Position numbers and translations under genes: made by a program | The notes under the pieces: generated by a model | Told to the model about the DNA's origin: nothing | Seen by the model: the letters and a program-made list of their open reading frames with translations, nothing else | Database searches by the model: none | Shown here: piece after piece, positions 46,673-54,597 of the stretch | Layout of the letters: every line of letters begins with the position of its first letter | How positions within the stretch are numbered: position 1 is the first letter of the stretch | Source: Helicobacter sp. NHP19-003 | GTDB taxonomy: Bacteria > Campylobacterota > Campylobacteria > Campylobacterales > Helicobacteraceae | Direction: 5' to 3' | NCBI RefSeq assembly: GCF_019703305.1 | Contig: NZ_AP024814.1 | Location: forward strand, 620,001-684,000 | Length of the DNA stretch: 64,000 bases

Positions 46673-46678
46673 TAAAAT
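46673..46678 (+). promoter_or_regulatory. -10-like element (TAAAAT) of the accessory cassette
   Basis: TAAAAT follows the CT tract after GC and is 39 bases before the cassette's first ATG; a run of T with an AAAGGGAAAG ribosome site lies between. Confidence 0.4.
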
Positions 46679-46716
46679 GCTTTTTGTCTTTTTTAATTTT
46701 TTGTAGAAAGGGAAAG

Positions 46717-47091
46717 ATGGCCGATACGGAACTGATCTATGAAACATTGGAAGATGAGTATTGTAAGGTAAAGCACATTAGTGGGACTAGCGACTATATA
46801 CCAAATCCTGAAGCTAGAACTTGGATTGAGTTTTATATCAAGTATTCGGGCGACTCCAACCCCATTTGTTGCAACGCTGACTGCCCTAAAGGCACGCCAG
46901 CGACCATAGGGGCGCACATTAAGGTGGATTGCATCGGCAATAAATACTATATCGTGCCTGTGTGTGAGAGACACAACCCCTCTAGACCCAAAGACCCCTC
47001 TTGGGTTGTGAGGAGTGGGACAAGAGCTGTGCCACAAAGCTTAAAGAAATCGCCCCAAAAAAAGGGTTTTTGGGGATCCATTTTTGGATAG
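46717..47091 (+). CDS. Unknown protein with HNH/zinc-finger-like cysteines
   Basis: The 124-residue product carries C52-x3-C56, then GAHI at 65-68, and a C83-E-R-H86-N87 motif after the strand KYYIVP. This spacing is like a treble-clef or HNH-type zinc module, but the catalytic His-Asn-His set is not certain. The last 25 residues are basic and Ser/Pro rich, ending KKGFWGSIFG. ATG 46717 has an AAAGGGAAAG site. An upstream TTG frame would run through the CT repeat and is not supported. First gene of the cassette; no function is assigned. Confidence 0.6.
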   Translation: MADTELIYETLEDEYCKVKHISGTSDYIPNPEARTWIEFYIKYSGDSNPICCNADCPKGTPATIGAHIKVDCIGNKYYIVPVCERHNPSRPKDPSWVVRSGTRAVPQSLKKSPQKKGFWGSIFG

Positions 47092-47107
47092 GTAAGAAAG
47101 GATACAA

Positions 47108-47584
47108 ATGGCCAAAGCGGTTTTTCTGTATGGATCGCCTGGGGTGGGCAAAACGGAATTAGGCAATGTCTTGATTGAGGAAAAATTTGAAGGAGGTTAC
47201 CGACAGACGACGCAAGTTAAGGTGCGTGAGAAAAAAGGATTTTTTGGTGGCTTAAAATTTGTCGTTGTGGATTGCACGGGACTAAACCACAGCCAAAATG
47301 AAGCTAAAATCGCCGAAGTGAAAAAGCAATACGATTTAGACAACTCGGATTGTAAAAGCGTGTATGTCTTTGATGCAAACAAGCCCAGCAGTTGCGATCG
47401 CTCTGATTTAGACAGCCACAAAAGGCATACAAACGAGTTTTATTGTCTAGGCACACATAGGGATAAAATCAGCAGTGATGAATACAACCGATGGATTAAA
47501 GAGTTGCAGTCTTCATGCTCTGTCAATATCTTTGATCTCACAAAAGCCCCCTATAGCGATATTTGTAGCTTCTTAGGGCTGTAG
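47108..47584 (+). CDS. Small P-loop GTPase-like protein
   Basis: The 158-residue protein has Walker A/G1 LYGSPGVGKTEL (residues 7-18), a G3-like FVVVDCTGLNH (D55, G58), and LGTHRDK at 114-120 where Ras-type GTPases have NKxD. A short switch-like region (YRQTTQVKVREKKGFF) is between. It resembles small Rag/Ras-like GTPases but is not placed in a known family. AAAGGA site at 47097-47102. It lies 16 bases after the HNH-like gene and six bases before the third gene. Confidence 0.6.
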   Translation: MAKAVFLYGSPGVGKTELGNVLIEEKFEGGYRQTTQVKVREKKGFFGGLKFVVVDCTGLNHSQNEAKIAEVKKQYDLDNSDCKSVYVFDANKPSSCDRSDLDSHKRHTNEFYCLGTHRDKISSDEYNRWIKELQSSCSVNIFDLTKAPYSDICSFLGL

Positions 47585-47593
47585 GTACACTTG

Positions 47594-48040
47594 ATGAGCG
47601 TCTATGCCCAAATGCAAAGCCTTAGCAACGATACGCTCTTGGTGGTGCAAGATACACACTTGTTAGAGGGTGCGTCAGCCGATCAATCTTTGCAAATCCT
47701 CAACAAGACCCTTTTAGATTTTAAGGGCGACCTCAACGAAGAGGGCATTTATGTTGTAGGGGGCATGCACCTAGCCTATCTCAAACACCCTAAGCAAGAC
47801 AATATCGGGCGGGCTTGTTTTGCGGTCTTTGTCTATGACAAAAACGAGAGTTTGAAGGCTGTGGGGGCAAGTGCATTAGTACTTGGGTTTGGAGGGGATA
47901 TTTTAGAACGCCTAAGAACCCTCGATCAAAACGCAAAAAAGGGGCTAAAGATTAAAAGGATTTCTCTTTTAGCGGCGTTGATGGGAGGACTTGGGGCTTT
48001 GGTGGCTTTTGCCACACACACATTGACACATAAAGGATGA
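47594..48040 (+). CDS. Unknown protein with C-terminal membrane anchor
   Basis: The 148-residue protein has a soluble N-terminal part and ends in a hydrophobic segment (LLAALMGGLGALVAFATHTLTH, split near residue 125-146), as in tail-anchored proteins. No domain is recognised. The TTG at 47591 precedes ATG 47594; I chose the ATG. The stop overlaps the ATG at 48037 of the next gene. Third gene of the cassette. Confidence 0.5.
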   Translation: MSVYAQMQSLSNDTLLVVQDTHLLEGASADQSLQILNKTLLDFKGDLNEEGIYVVGGMHLAYLKHPKQDNIGRACFAVFVYDKNESLKAVGASALVLGFGGDILERLRTLDQNAKKGLKIKRISLLAALMGGLGALVAFATHTLTHKG

Positions 48041-48042
48041 AC

Positions 48043-48852
48043 ATGAAAAAGTATCTATTGTTGGGCGAGAACAAACTAAGAGAATTTGAAAAGGATCGGG
48101 AACTCGCTAAACCTCTTGACTTTGGTCAGGGCAAGCTTATATTTGGCGGTGGGTCTTTGATCACCAAATTTGGCGAAACGCTCAGACCCTCTAGCGATGA
48201 AAGTTTTTTGTTGCTCGAGTCGGACATTTTCCCGGGGCGTTACTACAAATTGGAAACTTATCAGCAAGACTATTGGCTCGATGTGGCGGATTTTTTAGAC
48301 ATGCTCTTTTCTAAAATGGGGAAAGAAAAATTTTATATCCACATGAGCAAAACAAGCAGTGCCCACAGTGAAAGCAAAAAATCACTAGGCGTGGGTCTTG
48401 GCGATTTTAAAGTGGGCACACAGGCACGCGATTATGCCGAAAACCACAACAACACATCTCTTACGCGTGGATCAGGCAATTATGGCTATAAAGAGTCTGC
48501 ATCGGGGTTAGACAGTTGGCTTAGGCAACAACAAGTTACAGACACCGCTTTAGGCAATTTGGGCGTACGGGCTGTGGTGGATGCCTTTAAGCGCAATGGG
48601 GGCAGTATCCAAAATGGAGCGGAGTTTGTGAATTGCTTTGAAATGGAAAAGACCCTTAAGGAATCCACAGAAATACAGTGCGAGATCAGCTCTGATATGA
48701 GTCAGAGCACTAAACATTACGCCCCGAGTTTTGCAAACAAGGCGGGGAGCTTCAAAAGAGGGCGAAACTTACGAAAAATACACGCTGTTTTACTATGCCA
48801 AGTTTTAGGCCAACGGTGTCTAGGAAGTCTATTTGAGAAGACACGCAACTAA
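48043..48852 (+). CDS. Unknown protein, probably frameshifted near its end
   Basis: The protein is soluble, Gly/Ser rich in the middle (SLTRGSGNYGYKESASG) with no signal peptide or domain I know. An ATG at 48037 overlaps the preceding stop, but the AAAGG site at 48032-48036 fits ATG 48043 better. In the last part the frame reads SFKRGRNLRKIHAVLL, yet removing one A from AAAA at 48754-48757 gives GETYEKYTLFYYAKF and a stop at 48806-48808, a more natural end for a beta-rich protein. So the present 3' end may be a frameshift. Last gene of the cassette. Confidence 0.5.
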   Translation: MKKYLLLGENKLREFEKDRELAKPLDFGQGKLIFGGGSLITKFGETLRPSSDESFLLLESDIFPGRYYKLETYQQDYWLDVADFLDMLFSKMGKEKFYIHMSKTSSAHSESKKSLGVGLGDFKVGTQARDYAENHNNTSLTRGSGNYGYKESASGLDSWLRQQQVTDTALGNLGVRAVVDAFKRNGGSIQNGAEFVNCFEMEKTLKESTEIQCEISSDMSQSTKHYAPSFANKAGSFKRGRNLRKIHAVLLCQVLGQRCLGSLFEKTRN

Positions 48853-48860
48853 CCCCTATC

Positions 48861-50063
48861 TTAGCCCATCACCCCCTCCAACTGCTCTAAAATGTGTTGG
48901 CCTATGGGCAGGGCGGAAGTGGCCGCGGGGCTGGGGGCGTTGCACACATTGACACTTCTAGCGCTGTTGCAAAATAAAAAGTCCTCAATGAGCTCTCCGT
49001 CATCACTCACCGCTTGGGCGCGCACGCCCGCTGGGTGGGGGCTTAAATCCTCCAGCTGTAGGACCTGGCAATACTTTTGCACCAAGCGCAAATAACTTTT
49101 TTTACATAAAGAGTTTTTAAACTCCAAAAGCCCGGGTTTAAAATATTTAGCGATGACCTTTCTCACCCCTTTGTGTGCTAGCATTTCTTTTAAATCTTGC
49201 AAGCTGATGTCTGTTTTACAATATCCCTCCCTTTTGAGCGCAAGCACGGCATTAGGCCCCACAGTAATACTCCCATCGATCATGCGTGTCAAATGCACCC
49301 CCAAAAAGGGCATGCTCGGATCGGGGATCGGGTAGATCAGGTGTTTAACGATTTGGTTGTGCTTAGGAGGCAGCTTAAAATACTCTCCCCTAAAGGGGCA
49401 AATGGTGAAGTTGGGTTTTAGGCCCAGCATTTTAACCACCCGGTCGCTGTGTAGCCCGGCACAAGAGATCAAGTAATTTGCCTCATAAGTGGCGTTCTTG
49501 GTGCAAAGTTGCACCCCCCGGGCGTGTTCTGTGATCGCCACCACTTTGGCGTTGTAAATGACCTCTCCGCCCCTTTCTTTAAAACGCCTAGCCATCGCTA
49601 AAGTAACTTCTTGATAGCTCACAATGGCACTTGTGGGAAAAAGTATCCCCCCCAAACCCGTGATATTTGGCTCTAGCTCCTTAAGCTCTTTAGCGTCTAA
49701 ACAGGTGCGCTCTAGCCCGTTTGCCTTTGTGCGCGCTAAGAGGGCTTGCATGCGCTGCATTTCTAAGGCATCGCTGGCGACCAAGAGTTTTCCGCATTCC
49801 TCGTATTTAATTCCATTTTCTAAACAAAAAGCTTTGGTGGCTTTGTTGCCCTCATAGCAAAAACGCGCCTTTAAACTGCCCGGGGTGTAATAGACCCCAG
49901 CGTGGATCACCCCACTATTGCGCCCCGTTTGGTGCATGGCACTTTGGGCTTCTTTTTCTAAGAGCAAGACCTTAAAATCGGGGTGTTTGTTTAAAAGCTG
50001 CATCGCCACCGAGTGCCCCAAAATCCCCCCTCCGATCACCGCACAATCGTAAATGGGTGGCAT
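48861..50063 (-). CDS. lhgO: L-2-hydroxyglutarate oxidase/dehydrogenase
   Basis: The 400-residue FAD enzyme opens DCAVIGGGILGHSVAMQLL, the dinucleotide-binding motif, and has the family's SGVIHAGVYYTPGSLKARFC block near 50-68 (L-2-hydroxyglutarate oxidases). It oxidises L-2-hydroxyglutarate to 2-oxoglutarate at the membrane. It overlaps the csiD stop by one base and lies downstream of gabD-csiD, the usual pathway neighbour. No other FAD enzyme role fits the context better. Confidence 0.9.
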   Translation of the reverse strand: MPPIYDCAVIGGGILGHSVAMQLLNKHPDFKVLLLEKEAQSAMHQTGRNSGVIHAGVYYTPGSLKARFCYEGNKATKAFCLENGIKYEECGKLLVASDALEMQRMQALLARTKANGLERTCLDAKELKELEPNITGLGGILFPTSAIVSYQEVTLAMARRFKERGGEVIYNAKVVAITEHARGVQLCTKNATYEANYLISCAGLHSDRVVKMLGLKPNFTICPFRGEYFKLPPKHNQIVKHLIYPIPDPSMPFLGVHLTRMIDGSITVGPNAVLALKREGYCKTDISLQDLKEMLAHKGVRKVIAKYFKPGLLEFKNSLCKKSYLRLVQKYCQVLQLEDLSPHPAGVRAQAVSDDGELIEDFLFCNSARSVNVCNAPSPAATSALPIGQHILEQLEGVMG

Positions 50064-51022
50064 TAGAAATTTTTAAAGTCTTTGTAGCGGCTAAAGGGGT
50101 TGGTGGCAAAAGAGAAATACCCCCTTTGGCGCATGAGCTCGCGGCGCAGGTTGGGGTGGGGTTGGAATTTATCCCGCCCGTGTAGCCAAAATAAGTTGTT
50201 GATGAGCAAAAACTGCCCCACAGGCACAGGAAAGGAGAGTTTCGCCTTAGAGCTCTCTAAAGAGTCGCCCAGATCGGCTAAATACACGCCCTCTTCGTAG
50301 TCCTTAGGTTGGGCAAATTGGTCAATGTAGAGCATGACAGGGTTGGCTTGGCTGTCTGCCTCAAACACGGGGTGATAGACATCGTAAGCCACATTTTTAC
50401 TTGGGGGGGCAGACCAGCGCATGACCCTTTTGGCGAGGGGGTGGTTGTAGAATTTAGCCAAGTCCTCCCAGTCATCTAGGTGCAAGAGTTGCGAGTCGCC
50501 CCCTTGCATGTGCTGTTCGTCAATCTTATACATCAGCACATAGTCGGTAACCTCATTGACATAGGTCCCGTCATTGTGGAGTTCTAGAGGCTTTTGGGGC
50601 TGGCGTAGGTAGCTGTCTGAATTGTCGGTGTTCACCACCGCCCATCGGGCGTAAAACTGCCCGCTCATTTGATCAAAGTTGGAACGGCCGATCAAATGCA
50701 CCACAGCCGTGGCGATTTTGACCATGGCATCGCCCTGCTTTGCAGAGTTGATGCCCTCGGGGCTTAGCAACAAGGCACCGGTTTTGCGATCGCTTAGGGC
50801 TTTTTCTAAAAAGGGTTTGAGCTTGTGCTCGCAGAGTTTGTCTAAGATTTGCGCGGCCCTAAAACGCAAGAAGGATTTATATTCCAACGCCTGCACGGGG
50901 CAATCTTGCAACTCTTTGAGCAAGTTGTCAATGACCTCTTTGATAAAGGTTACTTGCAAAAGCCGTTTGGAGTAGGGGGTAACCTCTACGCTAAAAGCCT
51001 TGGTCGCAGATTTGTAAGCCAT
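50063..51022 (-). CDS. csiD: Glutarate 2-hydroxylase (CsiD/GlaH)
   Basis: The 319-residue Fe(II)/2-oxoglutarate dioxygenase has the facial triad: HND in [13 protein letters not shown] near 167-179, and the distal His in [13 protein letters not shown] with a following Arg for 2-oxoglutarate. It hydroxylates glutarate to L-2-hydroxyglutarate. The product matches CsiD/GlaH over its whole length. It is separated from gabD by a 168-base gap with a hairpin, so it may be regulated apart. Confidence 0.9.
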   Translation of the reverse strand: MAYKSATKAFSVEVTPYSKRLLQVTFIKEVIDNLLKELQDCPVQALEYKSFLRFRAAQILDKLCEHKLKPFLEKALSDRKTGALLLSPEGINSAKQGDAMVKIATAVVHLIGRSNFDQMSGQFYARWAVVNTDNSDSYLRQPQKPLELHNDGTYVNEVTDYVLMYKIDEQHMQGGDSQLLHLDDWEDLAKFYNHPLAKRVMRWSAPPSKNVAYDVYHPVFEADSQANPVMLYIDQFAQPKDYEEGVYLADLGDSLESSKAKLSFPVPVGQFLLINNLFWLHGRDKFQPHPNLRRELMRQRGYFSFATNPFSRYKDFKNF

Positions 51023-51152
51023 GCTCTCTCCTTATCTTGAGATAAATGCACCAAAGATTTTATCCAAAAATCCATAACAATTAAAACCCTCAATCTAAAG
51101 GCAAACCAACCCGCCCATATTTTTCAGCCAAATGTTTCCGTAGGGACTGCCG

Positions 51153-51171
51153 CTCGCTCATGCAGAGCGAG
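51153..51171. other. Perfect 7-bp hairpin between gabD and csiD
   Basis: CTCGCTC and GAGCGAG flank the loop ATGCA in the 168-base gap. No T run follows on the minus strand, so it is more likely an mRNA stability or processing element than a terminator. The rest of the gap (51023-51190) shows no gene. Confidence 0.5.
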
Positions 51172-51190
51172 GCCAATACACACTAAACCC

Positions 51191-52618
51191 CTAATCTAAA
51201 CGCACATTTAAATATTTGATCTCTAAATAATCTTCGATGCCATATTTTGAGCCCTCTCTGCCCATGCCACTTTGTTTGACTCCGCCAAAAGGGGCGGTTT
51301 CTGTGGAAAGATGGCCAGCATTCACCCCCACCATGCCATACTCTAGAGCCTCGCTCACCCGAAAGACCCGCGCTAAATTTTGGGTGTAAAAGTAAGCCGC
51401 TAGCCCGTATTGTGTAGCATTCGCCCACTCTAAAACCTCTTCTTCAGTGTCAAAGCTAAAGAGGGGGGCTAGGGGTCCAAAGGTTTCCTCTCTAGCCACC
51501 GCCATTTGTTGATCGACTCCCGTTAAAATCGTGGGCTCAAAAAAACTTGCCCCAAGACTGCTGGGCTTGCCCCCGCTTAAAATTTGGGCCCCTTTGCTCG
51601 TGGCATCGCTGATGTGCTCTTGTACCTTAGCCACCGCTCTAGAGTCGATCAAAGGCCCTTGTGTGGTACTTTCCTCTAGCCCATTGCCCAGTTTCAAGCC
51701 CTCCACCTTGCTTTTTAAAATGTGGCTCAGTTCCTCATACACGCTTTTTTGCACATAGATTCGGTTAGCACACACGCAGGTTTGTCCGCTGTTTCTAAAT
51801 TTAGAGAGCATGATCCCCTCTGCCGCTTTTTCTAAGTTTGCGTCTTCAAAGACAATGAAGGGTGCGTTGCCCCCTAGCTCTAAAGACAGCTTTTTAAGCG
51901 TACCGGCACTTTGTGCCGCCAAGATTTTACCCACTTCAGTCGAGCCGGTGAAGCTGATTTTACGCACCAAATCGCTCTCACAAAACAGCTTGGCGAGCAT
52001 TTTAGTTTCCCCCGTAACCACGCTCAAAACCCCTTCAGGGATGCCTGCTTTTTGTGCTAGTACCATTAAAGCGTAGGCACTTAGGGGCGTTTGGGTGGCG
52101 GGTTTGATCACCATCGCACAACCACAGGCCAGAGCTGGGGCAAGTTTGCGTGCGATCATCCCTGATGGGAAGTTCCACGGGGTGATCGCCGCGCAAAGGC
52201 CGATGGGCTGCTTTAAGACCAAAATCTTTTGGTTATGCACCACGCTTGGCAAAATGTCCCCATCGACACGCCGCGCCTGCTCGGCAAACCAACGCAAATA
52301 ACTCGCCCCATAGGCGATCTCTGAGCGGGCTTCTTTTAAGGGCTTGCCCATTTCTTGCGTTAGGATACGGGCCAAATCCTCTAAATTTTCTAAGAGCAAA
52401 GCGCGCAATTTTAAGAGGATGTCCGCCCTTTCTAGGGCAAGTTTGCCCGCCCATTCTTTTTGTGCCTTGTGGGCGTTAGCGATGATTTGCTCTAGTTCGG
52501 CGTGGCTGACACTTTTGACATAGGCGATCTCTTGCAAGGTCGCGGGGTTAGTAACAGGGATATAGCCCTCTTTGGGGCTTTGGCTTACAAAGGGGTGGTT
52601 GAGTAAAGAAAAGTTCAT
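51191..52618 (-). CDS. gabD: Succinate/glutarate semialdehyde dehydrogenase
   Basis: The 475-residue aldehyde dehydrogenase has the NAD(P) segment ITPWNFPSGMIARKLAPALACG, the catalytic Glu in LELGGNAPFIVFEDA and Cys in SGQTCVCANR near residue 283. In this operon it would convert succinate or glutarate semialdehyde to the dicarboxylate, producing the CsiD substrate glutarate. ATG 52618 overlaps the gabT stop (ATGA). Confidence 0.9.
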   Translation of the reverse strand: MNFSLLNHPFVSQSPKEGYIPVTNPATLQEIAYVKSVSHAELEQIIANAHKAQKEWAGKLALERADILLKLRALLLENLEDLARILTQEMGKPLKEARSEIAYGASYLRWFAEQARRVDGDILPSVVHNQKILVLKQPIGLCAAITPWNFPSGMIARKLAPALACGCAMVIKPATQTPLSAYALMVLAQKAGIPEGVLSVVTGETKMLAKLFCESDLVRKISFTGSTEVGKILAAQSAGTLKKLSLELGGNAPFIVFEDANLEKAAEGIMLSKFRNSGQTCVCANRIYVQKSVYEELSHILKSKVEGLKLGNGLEESTTQGPLIDSRAVAKVQEHISDATSKGAQILSGGKPSSLGASFFEPTILTGVDQQMAVAREETFGPLAPLFSFDTEEEVLEWANATQYGLAAYFYTQNLARVFRVSEALEYGMVGVNAGHLSTETAPFGGVKQSGMGREGSKYGIEDYLEIKYLNVRLD

Positions 52619-53883
52619 GCGAGTGCCTTTTTAATGGAAGTTTCAAGGATTGCTAAGGCTTGCTTAAATTGCTCCTCAGGGATGGTTAAAGGGTAGAGAA
52701 AGCGGATCACATTGGCGTAAGAGCCACAAGTTAAGAGCAAGAGCCCTTGTGTCATCGCTTCTTTTTGGATGGCTTTGGCTAAAGTGCTGCTGGGTTTGCC
52801 CTTATCAAAGAGCTCTAGGGCCACCATCGAGCCAAGCCCCCTAATTTGTGCCATTTGGCTAAAGTTTTCTTTTTCTTTTAGGGCGTGTAGATGGTCTTTG
52901 AGCTGTTGCCCGAGTTGTTGTGCCCGCTCGTTCAGCTTTTCTTCTTCAATGATTTTTAACACCTCTAGGGCGGCGGCGGTGGCTAAAGGGTTGCCGGCAT
53001 AAGTGCCCCCAAGCCCGCCGGCACTTAAAGAATCCATAATATCCGCCCTGCCCACCACGCCTGAAATGGGTAGCCCCCCGCCTAGGCTCTTAGCCATGCA
53101 AATGATATCCGCTTGGGGTTTAAAATGCTCCATGGCAAAGGTCTTGCCCGTGCGGCAAAAGCCCGTTTGCACTTCATCGGCGATCAGCACGATTTTATGC
53201 GTGTCGCAAAACGCCCTCAAGCCCTCGACAAACTCTGCGGGGGCGGGGTTAAACCCCCCCTCGCCCTGCACCGGCTCAAAGATCACAGCAGCGACATCGG
53301 TGGGAGCGATTGAACACTTGCAAATGAACTCTAGGCTTTTTAAAGCATCTTTAATGCTGACCCCGTGCAATTCATTGGGGTAGTAGGCGTGGTAGACCCC
53401 GGGCATGCCCGCCCCGATTTCTGCCTTATAGGGGGCGACCTTGCCCGTCATGCTCACCGCCAAGCAAGTACGCCCGTGAAACGCCCCGCCAAAGGCGATC
53501 ACGCCATAGCGTTTGGTGTATCCTTTGGCGATTTTAACGGCGTTTTCAGTCGCCTCCCCACCTGTGGTGAAAAAACACGCCTTCTTTAAACCGCTGATGG
53601 GGGCTAGGGCGTTGATCTTTTCGGCCAGCTCAATGTAACCTTCATAGGGCGTGACTTGATAAGCCGTGTGGGTGAAGCGGGCTAATTGCGCTTGCACCGC
53701 TTGGATCACTTTAGGGTGTCTGTGCCCCACATTTAAAACCGCAATGCCCCCGGCAAAGTCGATGAACTCGCGCCCATCAACGCTTTTAATCGTGGCGTTT
53801 TGCGCTTCTTTAACGAACCAATCGCACGCAATGCCAATCCCTCTAGGGGTGGCCGCCTCTCTTCTTTGTGCTAAATTTTGCAT
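52615..53883 (-). CDS. gabT: 4-aminobutyrate / 5-aminovalerate aminotransferase
   Basis: The 422-residue PLP enzyme of class III has FFTTGGEATENAVKIAKGYT, the DEVQTGFCRTG block and the PLP lysine in CMAKSLGGGLPISG. It transfers the amino group from 4-aminobutyrate or 5-aminovalerate to 2-oxoglutarate. I set the start at ATG 53883, behind an AGGAGC site, which removes a 30-residue hydrophobic extension. It heads the operon gabT-gabD-csiD-lhgO. Confidence 0.9.
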   Translation of the reverse strand: MQNLAQRREAATPRGIGIACDWFVKEAQNATIKSVDGREFIDFAGGIAVLNVGHRHPKVIQAVQAQLARFTHTAYQVTPYEGYIELAEKINALAPISGLKKACFFTTGGEATENAVKIAKGYTKRYGVIAFGGAFHGRTCLAVSMTGKVAPYKAEIGAGMPGVYHAYYPNELHGVSIKDALKSLEFICKCSIAPTDVAAVIFEPVQGEGGFNPAPAEFVEGLRAFCDTHKIVLIADEVQTGFCRTGKTFAMEHFKPQADIICMAKSLGGGLPISGVVGRADIMDSLSAGGLGGTYAGNPLATAAALEVLKIIEEEKLNERAQQLGQQLKDHLHALKEKENFSQMAQIRGLGSMVALELFDKGKPSSTLAKAIQKEAMTQGLLLLTCGSYANVIRFLYPLTIPEEQFKQALAILETSIKKALA

Positions 53884-53910
53884 GTTTGCTCCTTTGTTGA
53901 AACAAGGCAG

Positions 53911-53916
53911 ATTGTA
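53911..53916 (-). promoter_or_regulatory. -10 element (TACAAT) of the gab operon
   Basis: On the minus strand TTTATACAATCTG lies 28 bases before the gabT ATG. The 201-base gap to the divergent thioesterase gene holds this site and the one at 54018. Confidence 0.5.
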
Positions 53917-54017
53917 TAAAAACTCGCTAAACAGAGAAACAAAAAGGCCTATAAATTGTCGTTGCAACAGCAATTTTACACTTTTTTACACGGAGTGTTT
54001 TTTAAGATGAGGTGTAG

Positions 54018-54023
54018 TAGAAT
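54018..54023 (+). promoter_or_regulatory. -10 element (TAGAAT) of the thioesterase gene
   Basis: TAGAAT lies 61 bases before the ATG; an AAGGAG ribosome site at 54074-54079 has five bases of spacing. Confidence 0.45.
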
Positions 54024-54084
54024 GGGGCTTTTCATTGGTTTTTGTGCTTTCGTTAAGAATTACACCTAATATTAAGGAGTTGTT

Positions 54085-54597
54085 ATGGGCAATACAGAAG
54101 AATTAGCGGCAGACACCATAACCGGCATTGGGCGCATGAGAGAGCTTAGCATGTCTTTTTTAGTGACCCCCACGATGGTGAATTTTAACAATGTCATGCA
54201 CGGGGGAGAGTTGCTGAATTTGCTAGACAAGGTCGCCTATGTGTGTTCTTCGCGTTATTGTGGATGTGGCACCGTAACCTTGAGTGTGGATCGGGTCTTG
54301 TTTAAACACCCCATCCACATCGGCACGCTTGTCACTTGTTATGCGAGCGTGAATTATGTGGGGACTAAAAGTTGTGAAGTGGGGATCAAGGTCATTTGTG
54401 AAGACTTTAAAAACCAAACCGCTGTGCACACCAATAGCTGTTACTTCACGATGGTGGCGGTTAAAGACGGCAAAACCGTGGCCATGCCCTCTTTTGTCCC
54501 CCAAACCGACAAAGAGAAAGAACGCTACGAGAGGGCGATTCGGCGCAAAGAAGCTTTAAAGCACACCCAAAAGAGCGCGCTTAAAAGCGGTTGTTAG
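54085..54597 (+). CDS. Acyl-CoA thioesterase, hot-dog fold (YciA-like)
   Basis: The 170-residue protein has the hot-dog helix [20 protein letters not shown] (the N-x-x-x-x-H-G-G-x-L-L-x-x-x-D signature) near 31-50, then the strand [14 protein letters not shown]. It hydrolyses acyl-CoA. H. pylori has a closely similar single protein. It converges with the aroG gene, overlapping by four bases. Confidence 0.88.
   Translation: MGNTEELAADTITGIGRMRELSMSFLVTPTMVNFNNVMHGGELLNLLDKVAYVCSSRYCGCGTVTLSVDRVLFKHPIHIGTLVTCYASVNYVGTKSCEVGIKVICEDFKNQTAVHTNSCYFTMVAVKDGKTVAMPSFVPQTDKEKERYERAIRRKEALKHTQKSALKSGC

Noticed and set aside
46648-46716. Upstream extension of the first cassette gene through the CT repeat (Leu-Ser repeats from a TTG)
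   Set aside because: The TTG has no ribosome site, while ATG 46717 has AAAGGGAAAG just before it. The peptide from the CT tract would be low complexity. Coding phase variation is possible but less likely than a promoter role.
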